Source: Rhynchosporium graminicola (taxonomy: Eukaryota > Ascomycota > Leotiomycetes > Helotiales > Ploettnerulaceae). Taken from it: DNA of 64,000 nt. Position 1 is the first letter of the stretch, and each line of letters begins with the position of its first letter. This document shows, in pieces, positions 1 to 11,142 of the stretch. The position numbers and the translations under genes were made by a program. The notes under the pieces are model-generated. The model was not told where the DNA came from and ran no database searches. It saw only the letters and a program-made list of their open reading frames with translations. Where the stretch lies: assembly GCA_900074885.1 (NCBI GenBank), contig FJUW01000043.1, positions 248,001-312,000 of the forward strand, given 5' to 3'.

Positions 1-12
1 TCAGGATATTTC

Positions 13-530
13 TCAGACAAGTTTCATTTCCTCGAACCACACCTTTTTCTTTACACTCGTAGCCGCATCACTACCTTGTAACGTCTTTACAACAGATTAA
101 GGCGCTCTGACCAAGTATACAGGAAAGCAAAGTCCATCTCAAGATTTATTTTGTCAGCGGACAGGAATATGATTAGGATCCGTCACGAACGACGCAATGG
201 CATAGCTGAACTTGACCCCAGTAAGATTATCTTTGTGTTCCAAGACTCGATTGAGAACACCGGAAACGCGACGAATCTTGGTGATGTATTGATCCACGGC
301 GCTGGGGAGCTTGTCAGGGTGTTAGATACTACGCTAGACTGCTTACCCTAAGTAGGGGCCTTGATCAGATACCTATTCGATGTGTTAAAACCATATTCTC
401 ACGTGTGCCTCGGAGGGCGACATAGCTGTCGACACAAAAAGATATGGGAATACTGACCTGATAGAACAGCCACTGCTTCCCTTCATAGTGCTCATTCGAG
501 CCTGGAGTAATCAAAGCTTGCTCCAGAACA
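13..530 (-). pseudogene. Glutathione S-transferase pseudogene (C-terminal domain)
   Basis: Reading the minus strand gives a GST C-terminal helical domain in pieces. At about 430-490 there is a segment ending EHYEGKQWLFYQ, followed by a GTCAGT donor. At about 345-375 comes VSDQGPYLG, then HPDKLPSAVDQYITKIRRV and a GVKFSYAIASFV segment (156-322), the usual Q-G-P-Y, H-P-E-K-[IL]-P-S-A and K-x-[ST]-Y-A-D layout of fungal Ure2-like GSTs. Between GPYLG and HPDK the frame stays open except for TAA, TAG and TAA, each one C-to-T change from a Gln codon, as RIP would make. A further frame-shifted tail (DAATSVKKKVWFEEM) ends at 13-15. The thioredoxin-like N-terminal domain is not recognisable. The gene looks dead; the family call rests on remembered motifs, not a search. 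Confidence 0.55.
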
Positions 531-570
531 GGGTGCAGGGCCCACTGTTACAGCTTTTCGTTAAGGATAT

Positions 571-1780
571 TAGGTGTATATAAGCATTTCGAAGGAGTGT
601 ATAAGCTTGACCCCTCGTACACATTCAAATTTTCTTTCCCCTATTCCACCAATCCAGTGAATGAGTATGTTACTTCGACATTACAAAAGTACATAACATT
701 TCACTCACGGTTAGGAGAATTAACCCATGTCTTTTTCACAAGATGATGTCTTCCATCGGATACCCTATCCCCATTCCCTTACTTATACCCATACCAACGT
801 CTAGGCAGCCTGCATACCTCACACTACACAACACGACGCCAGCACATTACTCAGCTTCTGCGAGACATGGTCTCGTCTGGAAACACAAGTAGATAGCCAT
901 AGCCTCTAGAACTCATAGTTCGAGCACTGCACTCTGCCTGACTCTCGTCATCGCGTCAACCCAACCAACCACCTGACTGACACCTCCGCAATTTTCCACT
1001 CCGACTTTCCATCTCCGCCTTTCGAGCGAGCACGAATTCCATACTCAACATTCAAATTTCAAATTCTCACTCTCTCACTCACCCTCCTCTAAACTATCAA
1101 GCCTTCCTTCCTTCCTATCTAACTTCCAACATCTCTCAAACAAACATCACAATATCATACCAGATCATGTTTCTTCTCTCTGTATGAGAGTGGAAAGATG
1201 GCGAGCACAGTACAAAAGGCTGGAACGGTCATCGCACAGAGGGAAGGAAGCAGGCAGGAGCAGTGTCAATCATTTGAATGATATCTCTGTACATATATAT
1301 ATATAAATCTCTCTCGCTCATCTATGTACCCATTCCCCATCTCCTTGCTCCAAAACAATGCAGCCACCCGCCACCCACCCAACGTTGTTACATGCGCACT
1401 CATTTCCATACCGGTACCTATGCAAGAACCAATCCTACGCTCCAAGACATCATACAACCATTATGCATTAAGCATGTTCAAATCGCATTGCTAATAATAT
1501 GACCTTCCTTCCCTCTCACTACACGGGCACATGCGCCCGGCGCTAGTGAGCCCAAAAAATAGTAAATCAAGTAAACAGATGATGACAACGACGACGACCA
1601 ATTTGCCGTCTGTTGTCTCATGTATGCATGTAGAAGAAGGAAGCTTCTGGTGAGCTTCCCCCTCTCACTTCTACTATCGCACCAGTCACGTGTTTATGCG
1701 TCGTCGTAATGTGCACGTCGAGTTCTGTCGGTGTATTGAGGATGTCATGATGATGTATCAACTCATCTCAATCCAGACTC
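571..1780. other. Intergenic, no gene seen
   Basis: Between the GST remnant and the 3' end of the Zn2Cys6 gene. It contains pyrimidine-rich runs and CT/CA-rich tracts, and a short TA run near 1294-1310. No reading frame here has recognisable protein features; part probably is the 3' untranslated region of the regulator. Confidence 0.5.
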
Positions 1781-4429
1781 TCATACCATGATCCATTCGC
1801 CCTCGGATCCTTCCATGAATCTCGACCACCTGAACGGGACACAGTACTCTCCATTACCCACTAACGTCCCATCGTCTCTTTCCGCCCACAGCTTCTCAAG
1901 CACTTCCAATCCGGCAAGATTGTTCAAGTACCCACTGCGACCCATGATCTCTCTACACTTAGCGCGCACAATACTTTGCTGCAACTCGTTTACACACTCG
2001 CTACCGCTGATGAATAGCGGCCAGAGCAGGAACTTCTCACACCCAGATCCTTGTTCAAGACTCGTAACATAGAACAGGACCTGTGAAACCAGATTCTGGA
2101 AGTTGAGATGCGAAGACGGGAGATTGGGGCAAGCGAGACGTTCAGTGTAGAGCAGTGCTGAATAGCGGAAGGCCTCGGAGATGTATCCGAAGTCACGCAG
2201 TTGGGTTGGTGAGGGAGTGACGGGAAGAGTGGCGACTAGGCGAGAAGGATCGAATTCCCATTCTTGTAGTGCTTGGCGCGCAGCTTTCCAATCGAGCCAG
2301 AAAGTGGTACGGAGGTCATCGTGGGATGTGGTAGATGTCAAGGCTGGGAAGTAAGCGTCATCATCAAGCGTGGATGCGAAGCCATTGCCATCGAAATTGT
2401 GCGCGTGAAGGTTGTAGAAATCGGCTAGTGCTTGGCCGGCGAGTCCTGGACGAGGACGAGGTGGTGCTGGACGGCGAGACTCCATGTCTGGTGGTCCGGC
2501 GTGATCGAGGACTGGTCGGTGTTGACAGAGCATGTTCAGACGGCCGAGTTTACCAATAGTCTCGAAGAGGACAGAGTCGCAACCAGCCATGTTCTCAAGG
2601 GAGTGGCTAGGATGAACTGGGTTGGCAATCATCTCTAGATAGCCTCCGCGGAGTTGGGCTTCTCGGTCATTGATACTGGCAGCGATGCCGTCAAAGTAGG
2701 TGAAGAGTGTTTCCATCCAGCCCCAATTTCCGGTCTCGACTCCTGAATCGCGCATACCGAGAATCTTCTTGACGCCTGCGAATTGGGTTCGGAATTGTGC
2801 GACACCTGATTCGCACATTCGGTAGTGGCAGAGAATAAATAGTGTTGCCAGCACGCAGTCGTGGCGAGCCTTCTGAGGATCGCTCAATTGTTGATTCAGG
2901 AGTTGGACTGCTTGAGTCCTGTGTTGATACTCCTCGTCGAGAGACGAATCTGTGGGAGGCGCTTCAGGTGACATGCGATGATTTGATGTTCTCCTTAATG
3001 GGACCGGCCGGCTTCCACTTTTGATTCGATCTTGGATTTCAAGCTCGAATGGCTGGCGCCAGAGATCTTGTCCGAGAGATTGCTTTCGTTTCATGCGAAG
3101 ATTGCAAGCTGAAAGGGCACAAATGGCGTGCTGTAGACTCCTACTCGAAGAAGCGAGAGCGAGAATGTGTTCCCGGTATGGATTGTTTGGGCTATCGATG
3201 ACGACAACTGAGGGACAAATGATCTTCTCGTAATAATCCAAGAAAAATGTTACACGGGGAGACATCTCTAAAGAGAAGGAGGATGACATCGAATCATGAC
3301 CACGATGGTATAGATCCGATTCGGAAGCGGCTATTGAATGGGAATCATCATCATTAATCGAAGTCCATCCAAAATGGCTTGATCGAGCGCTGGTAGCATA
3401 TATCTCTGTATCTTGGGTGTGCTGCATACCCCCTTGCTTGTTAGTAGATGCACGAAGCATAGGCTGATTGCACTTACCCAAAAAGTCGTCATCGTAGAAA
3501 ACATCCTGAGCACCTGGGGACGGTTGATGTTGACGGCTCTCGATAATATCGTAATGGTTCTGATGCGAGCTGATGCTTGAGCTGATTTCCGACTGTGGGT
3601 AGTAGTGTTCCGGACATGATGTTGGACCACGTGAATCAGCCATCATGCCCGCAGGACTGTCTGCTGCCGAGTTCCTCGAGGAGGAGGAGTAGCTGTTATA
3701 CATGGGAATCGCACTGTTCATGAACGAGTGATCGTGATCGGGAAACGACTGGCTGATTGGGGAGGCATAGTCGCTTTCTGCGTAAGTACTCATCGAATCT
3801 AATGGACTTCCTAGTCCCAACCCATCACCTCTTCCTAAGCTCATTGTGTGAAGTCGATGTAGTTGCGGTAGTTGCCTCTGATGGCTCATCGCGTCCTGGT
3901 GATAATCATGGATCGGGTAATCATGAGACACAGCCATATTCCACTCCGGCAGCTGGTGCATGGGAGAGGCAACGCCATGTGGAGCCATGTTGACAAAGTC
4001 ATAAGTCATAAAAGGGCTGGCGGGCATAGAAGCCATCGACTCCATCTTGATCTTAATCTTCAACCCATCGTCGGTGCCATCCAGATGCCTCGATATGGAC
4101 GAAGCCGCTCGAGGACGATTGTGCGTCGGGCTCTTGGGAGCGGGTGCTGACCTCGCAATGGGTAGAGATAAGCCGCGAAGTTTTCCTCGACTCGCCACAC
4201 CCACTCCCCACGTCAACTGAGTTTTGTAACCCGAACACTCGGATCCCACCTCCAAACATGGCGAACAGTACGGCCGTCGTCGATCGCATTTGAGGCTCCT
4301 CTTGGTGCAGGCGAAGCAATCGTCGGAAGCACCACTAGCTGGCGCTCTACGCCTTCGCTTGCGCTGTGGTGCTGTTGGCGGGTCCGAGGGCGTAGCAGAG
4401 GAAGGAGGACATGCGACCGGTAAAGTCAT
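1781..4429 (-). CDS. Zn2Cys6 fungal-type transcription factor
   Basis: Predicted nuclear DNA-binding regulator of 882 residues if unspliced. The binuclear zinc cluster is complete near the N-terminus: Cys38, 41, 48, 55, 58 and 65 with spacing C-x2-C-x6-C-x6-C-x2-C-x6-C, preceded by a basic KRKRRRR nuclear-localisation stretch (residues 23-28 region). Residues about 70-390 are low-complexity, Ser/Gln/His-rich. From about 395 onward (RVTFFLDYYEKIICPSVVVI) comes the helical fungal-specific regulatory domain. The start codon is in a CACCATG context. A GTAAGT donor, a CTACTAAC branch point and an AG could excise 45 nt at about 3434-3478 without changing frame, removing about 15 residues, so the real protein may be 867 residues. 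Target genes cannot be told from sequence. Confidence 0.9.
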   Translation of the reverse strand: MTLPVACPPSSATPSDPPTAPQRKRRRRAPASGASDDCFACTKRSLKCDRRRPYCSPCLEVGSECSGYKTQLTWGVGVASRGKLRGLSLPIARSAPAPKSPTHNRPRAASSISRHLDGTDDGLKIKIKMESMASMPASPFMTYDFVNMAPHGVASPMHQLPEWNMAVSHDYPIHDYHQDAMSHQRQLPQLHRLHTMSLGRGDGLGLGSPLDSMSTYAESDYASPISQSFPDHDHSFMNSAIPMYNSYSSSSRNSAADSPAGMMADSRGPTSCPEHYYPQSEISSSISSHQNHYDIIESRQHQPSPGAQDVFYDDDFLGKCNQPMLRASTNKQGGMQHTQDTEIYATSARSSHFGWTSINDDDSHSIAASESDLYHRGHDSMSSSFSLEMSPRVTFFLDYYEKIICPSVVVIDSPNNPYREHILALASSSRSLQHAICALSACNLRMKRKQSLGQDLWRQPFELEIQDRIKSGSRPVPLRRTSNHRMSPEAPPTDSSLDEEYQHRTQAVQLLNQQLSDPQKARHDCVLATLFILCHYRMCESGVAQFRTQFAGVKKILGMRDSGVETGNWGWMETLFTYFDGIAASINDREAQLRGGYLEMIANPVHPSHSLENMAGCDSVLFETIGKLGRLNMLCQHRPVLDHAGPPDMESRRPAPPRPRPGLAGQALADFYNLHAHNFDGNGFASTLDDDAYFPALTSTTSHDDLRTTFWLDWKAARQALQEWEFDPSRLVATLPVTPSPTQLRDFGYISEAFRYSALLYTERLACPNLPSSHLNFQNLVSQVLFYVTSLEQGSGCEKFLLWPLFISGSECVNELQQSIVRAKCREIMGRSGYLNNLAGLEVLEKLWAERDDGTLVGNGEYCVPFRWSRFMEGSEGEWIMV

Positions 4430-6143
4430 GGTGAAAGAGAGCTTTTACAAGAATCGAAAGTCCAAACCTAGAATTGCAGATACCGTAGTGTGATCGGGGC
4501 CGGGGGCCTTGCCTGTGTTGCTTGTGGAGAGGTAAAGTGAAATATTGTTAGAGTAGTATGGAGCACATTGAGCAAGCTATGTGTAAGAAATAAATAAGAT
4601 TGAGGTTCTTTCAATCACTCGTGGGCCAAACGTCTGGATACGGGAACTGGACGAGTGGGCATTGGCGAACATTATGAGGAAAGCGGTCATCGAACTAACC
4701 AGGCCAGGGCCTGGCAATGGAGGAGGGGGAGGGGGAGGGGGAGGGGCAGGGTAAGAGTAGATGCAGAGGGAGGGGGGAGGTAGGCGAGGTAGGTAAGGAT
4801 ATGGGTATATATGTATCGGTATGGATATGGATATGGACGCGGGTGTGGATGTGGAAGTGGATATGCAAATAATGCAGACAGATATGAAGTAGATTTATAC
4901 CTCTGTTCGGAGCAAGTCCAAAGTAAAAGATGAGTATGCATGAGTATGAGTATCTACGGAGTATCTGCAAGTAGGGTTGCGGGTAGCAGAGGCTGGGTAC
5001 ATGTAGTAGGGTTCGGGATATGAGATGAGATGGGATAGGATGGGGGGGGAATTAGATTTATGGAGGATATAAACTACTTAGTACGAAGTATTGTATATTG
5101 TACTTTCGTATATAGAGAAAGGGAAAGAACGACCTCTGGTTGGCTGATATCAAGGAGAGTCGACTTGATTGAACTTACTTTTACTTAGTGACATGACAGC
5201 GTCGGACAGGACAAGACAGGACAGGGGACGGCTTTGGCTTGCTTTGGCTTAGTGCTTGCTTCCTACCAAGCATGCACCATGCACTCAACGTTTGATCCAG
5301 TTCGGTTCGGGTCGGTGAAGTCAAGAGAGGGAGATCGGGGTTATGCGTACCTAATCAGATAATGTAGTAAGATAGCTAGCTACAGTACTCGAACCGAGTA
5401 GTAGTAGGTACGAGTCGTCGGGTAGTGTAAAAGAATGCGCTTTAGGGCAGCTGACTTATATATATATATACACTAGTGTTATGGTATGTTGAAAGGCAGA
5501 TGCAGAATAGAAATAGCCGTATAGGTAGGCAGGTAGGTAGGTAGTAAGTAAGTAGTAGGTAGGGTAGGAGTGGAGTGGATAGAGATGAGACGAGACGAGA
5601 CGAGACGATCTACTGATATTGAAGATATATATAAACTGAATGAATGAATATACTTAACCAATTGTACCTCGGTAGAAAGAAAGGAAGAAAGATGATATAA
5701 CTGCTGGAGCAGAGTATGATTGTACCGTAGAGCTGAGCAGTGCAGACTCAGACAGCGCACGCAAAGCAAACCTTTCTTTTCCCTTCCCTTCCCGCCCATT
5801 ACAAGAATCCTAGAATCCTAGAATCCTAGAATTCTTGAATCCTTCAATCCTTCAATCCTTCAATCCTTGAATCCTTCATCCATCACGTCAATCAGCGGGA
5901 ATAACAAGGGTAGGTAGCTCAAGAACTTATCTCACCAATGACCAGGCGCCGTTTCTGTCCGCACTGCTTGTACTAGACCCGACCTGATCAAGGATCATCT
6001 CCGACTCGACTCGAGGTCGAAGACAGGAGCGGGGCAGAGCGGGGCAGAGCGGGATGGGGCGGGTGGGGCGAGATGGAAACGCCGATACTCTAGAGTCGAA
6101 GATTGACAGGGGGCTTGCCACAGCCGAGGAGGCGCCTTTCTTT

Positions 6144-6207
6144 CATCTCATCTCATCTCATCTCGTCTCATCTCGTCTCATCTCATCTCATCTCATCTCA
6201 TCTCATC
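6144..6207. repeat. CATCT pentanucleotide microsatellite
   Basis: About twelve CATCT units with two CGTCT variants. The same pentamer recurs at 47001-47075 and 52911-52934, so it is a favoured microsatellite motif of this genome. Confidence 0.95.
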
Positions 6208-6444
6208 GCGACTGACACGGGTTTACTTAGTACAAGTACTACCTAGGTACTGTAAGGGTTAAGTAGCTTGTATCAGCTCAAAACCTCTACATATAAATAT
6301 ACTGCTCCACGTTGGCTGCCTTACCTCTCTCTTACAGGGCTTCAGATGAGGTACGGTAGTTAGTCATTTACAATACAAGTATAACTTCGTACTAAGTAGT
6401 AGTTCTCTCACTGAACATCACATCATATCACATCACATCTGACG

Positions 6445-6460
6445 CCCCCCCCCCCCCCCC
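6445..6460. repeat. C16 homopolymer
   Basis: Sixteen consecutive C followed by GGGCGG. The length is likely unreliable in any assembly. Confidence 0.95.
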
Positions 6461-6652
6461 GGGCGGAAATCAGCTGCGGCCCAATAGAAAGAAGTACAGA
6501 TGGATGGATTGATTGACTTCAAGTACCGTAATGCATGCAGCCGGCCAGTCAGTCGGTTGCTGGTGCTCTTACTTCACATCGACGAAGTACCTACAGAGTG
6601 GGTACCTACCGGTACTTCGTATATACTTCACAGTATTGGAATGAATGCTCCA

Positions 6653-6690
6653 CCCTGCCCTGCCCTGCCCTGCCCTGCCCTGCCCTACCC
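6653..6690. repeat. CCCTG microsatellite, with a CCTG tract downstream
   Basis: Tandem CCCTG units ending in CCCTA. A second tract of about seven CCTG units lies at 6746-6773. Confidence 0.9.
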
Positions 6691-6743
6691 TACTTTAATC
6701 AGCCACTTCGAATGGGCAGCCTGGGCATGTATCGCCGGTACGG

Positions 6744-6774
<31 letters not shown>

Positions 6775-9639
6775 ATGGAAGGCTGCAGAGAACTTCGACA
6801 GATCTTCTCTTCTGCCGCCCTGCACTGACTGCACTGCAACCCTTCCGCCAGCCCGCCAGCGGTTGCATCTACGAATCCCCTCCCCTCTTCTCTCCGCCCC
6901 CGGTCATGAGCTGTTTGTGAAGGTCCCTCCCTCCCTTCTTAAGTTCCTAGTACCGAAATGGAACTGCTCCGTGCCTCGCCAGGAGAGTAGGTAGTCGAGA
7001 CATCCCCTTCTTCTCGAGATGGATCTGGAGGCAGAATCCGATGAGATGGAAGGATTTGATTTCGGGGAGATCTGAACGTCTCCTCACTTGCGTTGTGTGT
7101 GGGGTGAGAGGACCTTCCCTAATCGAATGTTTGCACTTTTGTCACAAGCCATAAGCCAGATCTCAAGATGCGCCTATTGAGTTTCTTCAACTTTCAGATA
7201 TTATTGGTACTGTATTGTATGTATGGAAGCTACTGAAGAATCCGGGACCAGTGACTTTCGTCTAGCACCAAAATATACTTATACTTTGGCCAGACGTCCC
7301 AGACACGAATAGACGACGGCCTGGACTCTTCAAGCTCGTGCCCAGCCAGATAAGAGTCAAGCTGCCGATCCAAAACACTTCCAACGACTCGAAACGGCGA
7401 TCCCGTCTCCCACCTGGAGCTTGTAGGAAGGATACTGCTATACCGAAAGATCAAGTCTCAAGTTTCCCGTACCTAGAGCCAGAGTATCGGTCAAACAAGC
7501 ATGGGTAACTCACTACCTCAACTACCGACGAACATCTAGCTCATGTTCCCCTCAATGTTCCGTCGATCTCCCCATACTCCGCTCATCAAAAGATGAAAAA
7601 TGTAGGTAATAGTTTCGGACGAACAACTGATTCCTTAGTCAGGATCTTTGATTTCCCCTCACCAAGTCTGTCAACTGAACCTTTCCTCCGTGCCGCCGCC
7701 TGATGGCTTCGATGCGGTACAGTACAACAGTACGTACCGGACCGGACCATTCTTGCCACTAGGTGGTTAGTATAGGTACTCGGTTTCTCCGTGACCCGGG
7801 TCATGGAGAAACCGAGGAGAGCACATGCAGCCTTTCATCCTTCCTAACCTCCCCTCCACCGCCTCTCGATGAGTGAGTTCAGACGGACAAACTCGACGAG
7901 ATCAGTAAGTGAAACCACTTCAGTACCTTGGCTTTACGGGATGATCAGATCACAAGCCGCATGTCGTCAAGCCATCCCGCCTCAAGCAAGCAGGCAGTTC
8001 AATCAAGACCCCCCACCACCCCGAATTCGCCAACAACCCAATAGAACACGAGGCGTTCGTACCCATGACGGGATGGCGCAAAGTCTCTTGAAGAGCCGCC
8101 TTCCTGACAATAGGTATCTATCCTCGCCCTGTGCGGCGAGACATCAAGCCATCAAGCCAACGAACGGCACGTTCATTAAGCTTAAATTCCTCAACTGCCT
8201 GTGCCATTTTTTTGCGGACTTACTTATCATTCAAATACAGTAATTCTCCTTGACTCCTTCCTTCCTGATCCTCCTGGATGAGATGATCCTCTAGGTATAT
8301 CGCATCACATATTATACTTCTCATCTATTGCAAGACCCTACGTGGGGTTAGAAACCACAGCAGGCAGGTTCTGCATCGCGCCATCCAATATACCTACCTA
8401 CCCATGCTACACCCGCGCTCAACATCACATCCAGGCTCATCACCGAGCCTCCTCAGCCCTTCTTCGTGTGTTCGAGAACATACTTCTCGCCCAGCATCTG
8501 AATGAAAACCTTGTTGAATTGAGTGAAGTCCCGGCCGGGCAGCCCTAGTGCTTCACATGATAATACAGGGTCTCCTGAACGATGGCCTCGGCGCCGAAAG
8601 ATGCCCTGTCCTGGGCACCTGGACTCCTAGCAGGGTAAGGCGCTGACGGCAGCCACTGACAGGGCAGGGCAGGGTAGTCCGGGCTGCCCCAGGGGCTCGA
8701 GCCTCGTTTCTGTCAGTTTTCCTTTCATCTTACCGGTTTGACTAATGGTGGTGCTATTTATGCTTCTGAACTCTGTCAACAGGATGGATATGTCAATAGA
8801 CTACCTATGCACGATACCTCGCCATTTTCACATGCACCGCGAAGAGGCTAATATTTATCATGCAAGCAACTCAATTCACACTGCCATCGCGTGTGGCGCC
8901 TCACTCAGAGCACGAGATATTTACCATGGCGCGTTTGAAGCTCTGCACCAACGGAGATGCAAAGACGCACAAGGTAAGACAGCACAATATTGCGCCATCG
9001 ACCGCTTGACATGACACATTTAATACTCCGACGGCTTTTTAGAACTCTTTGCCAACGTGAAATTTCCCGAGGTTTCATTGGTTTTTTTTGATTAGTTACC
9101 CCAGTTTACTGTAAAGTCCGATACAAAGGAACACGTCGGGTATAAGCCAGGACAGATGACGGGAGGTAAGACAAAGATGAAATAACGCATAATGTGATCT
9201 ACGTTTTTCAGGGGATGCGAAACCTTCAGAATTGTCCCGATGGGCTTTTGCAGATATGCAAATATGTAAGCACGTGAATAGGGGGTATGAGTGAAGGCAG
9301 TTAGTTGAAATGGAACGAAGCAAAACGAAATGAAATGATATGGATCATGTACAATGCAATAGATGCCCCCTAGGTAAATGTGTCAGATAGGCAATTTCCC
9401 CGAACTGCTTTGCAAATCTACAAATAACCGGAAGGTTTACAAACCTACAAATGTTGCCAAATGGAGCAAGCGCAAGGGAAGAGAGTTGATATAAGATCAA
9501 GTAATATTCGAAGGCTATCTAGACATATTCAAATGTCATTAGTAGACTAGAGACAGCCAGCCTAGATATATCTTAAGATCAAATTCGACGATTAAGTTAT
9601 AAAAGAAGGATCTTAGAATAGATATCACCTCAAGTTATT

Positions 9640-11026
9640 ATATATAGAGGTGCTAGGGGTAAATTATATCTTACTACTTACGACTAATAAGAGTACTAGA
9701 ATATTAATTATATTCGTATTTATTATTAAAATATAAGTATTTTAAGATAATTATAATAAATTTTTCTAATCTTATATCTCCTCTTTCGGACTTAATTAGG
9801 AATTAGAATATTCTTTTTATTTAAGACTTAAATAAAAGTATTTTATTTTTTACTTTAGCTAATAAAAAGCTTTAATATTAATAAGAGTTACGAATTATAA
9901 GAGATTAAAGATATAATATTAAAATAGCTTTTCGATATAATAAACTACTTTCTAAAATTATAAAGATACTTAATACTACTATTCGAAGAGTTTATTATAC
10001 TTTAAATTATAAGCTTAATATTTCTAAAAAATCTATTAATAGACTTTTCTATTTTAATATAAATTAAACTTAATAACTTATTAATTTCGTATATACTTTA
10101 AAAGTAATATACTATATAACTTTTAAGGAGCTTACTCTCGAATTCTTATACTAAGATATTAGCTCTAAGGTAATTAAAAATATATTAAAAAAAAAGAGTT
10201 TTAAAGTATAATTTATTATATAAAAGCTATTTATCTTAAAGAAGAATTATAAGCTTCGATTATAATTTATAAAAGAGTAGTAAAGCTAAATATTTTATAA
10301 TTAATATAAATTCTTATAATTTAATAAAACTTAAATTAAAAATAATTAATATTAAAAAATAAAGATACTTCGAAAAGTAAATAAGAAGTAAAATAAAAAT
10401 TATATTAAAAAGAAAGTTTAATAAAAGAAAAGCTAGATATTCTAAAGTAGTTTCTTTAAGAGTATTAAGAAATTAAGAGTATTCTAAGAGAAAACTTAAA
10501 AAATAATTAATTCGAAGACTTATTATTAAAGAATCTTACTTATTATAATATAATTTTTAATTAATAATAATAGCCTTCGAGAGGAAGCTTAAGAGCTTAT
10601 TTTTATATAAGATAATACTTTTAGTTATATTATAAAAGAGATTATTATTATAATTAAAGCCTTTAGTATTCTATAGTTTAAATAGCTTTCTTATTCTCTT
10701 AATTTAAATCTTATTAAAACTCTTTAGAAATATATAAAAAATTACCTTAAAAATAAATATAATAATTATATATTTAAATTATATAATATATAAAAAAAGA
10801 GAATTTAGAAAGCTTAAGATTATATAATTATATCTAGTCTTCTAGCTAAGCTAATCGAGAGTATACTAAAGTATATAGAAGCTATAATTATTATAAAGAG
10901 TAAGTTTACTAAGTATTAGTATTAATTAATAATAATCTAAATACTAAATATCTAATTATTAATTATTCTATTAGTATTTTCTATTATAAAAGTAATTAGA
11001 TATAATTTACCCTTAGTACTTTTATA
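9640..11026 (+). mobile_element. RIP-damaged Tc1/mariner-type DNA transposon, copy 1
   Basis: Very AT-rich unit of about 1.39 kb bounded by related inverted ends: AGGTGCTAGGGGTAAATTAT at 9648-9667 and its counterpart reading inward from about 11022. At 10692-10727 the plus strand reads Y-S-L-N-L-N-L-I-K-T-L-stop. Undoing C-to-T/G-to-A changes turns this into the hallmark S-P-D-x-N-P-I-E-x-x-W motif around the third acidic residue of Tc1/mariner DDE transposases. Stops are dense throughout, so no active protein remains. The flanks contain TA dinucleotides, consistent with TA target duplication, but AT-richness makes this uninformative. Confidence 0.75.
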
Positions 11027-11142
11027 AATTTATTTTAATATTTCGATAACCTTAGAAAGTAGAAATAGTAGATCTACTACGAAGTTCTAAATCGCTTTTA
11101 CTCGAAGATAACGAAATTAGCTCGCTTCGCCTTGCCCGTTTA

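Larger units (their letters stand above)
4430..9590. other. Gene-poor region rich in simple repeats
   Basis: A 5-kb stretch upstream of the Zn2Cys6 gene. It holds a GGGGAG-rich purine run (about 4721-4750), a TA run (5457-5470), GTAG/GTAGGTA repeats (5521-5565), AATCCT/TCAATCC repeats (5806-5880), CATCT, CCCTG and CCTG tracts and a C16 homopolymer. The first 2 kb could be the long promoter and 5' leader of the regulator. Short open frames exist in all directions, but none has a domain, a signal peptide or convincing splice structure. Confidence 0.5.

Noticed and set aside
151..351. 66-codon plus-strand open frame
   Set aside because: Antisense to the GST remnant, which explains the open frame; no features of its own.
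4687..4970. Minus-strand frames rich in LPLPLP and HIHIH
   Set aside because: Translations of GGGGAG and GGATAT simple repeats.
6500..6994. 164-residue plus-strand frame
   Set aside because: Kept open by CCCTG and CCTG microsatellites (runs of PCPALPCPAL and ACLPACLP).
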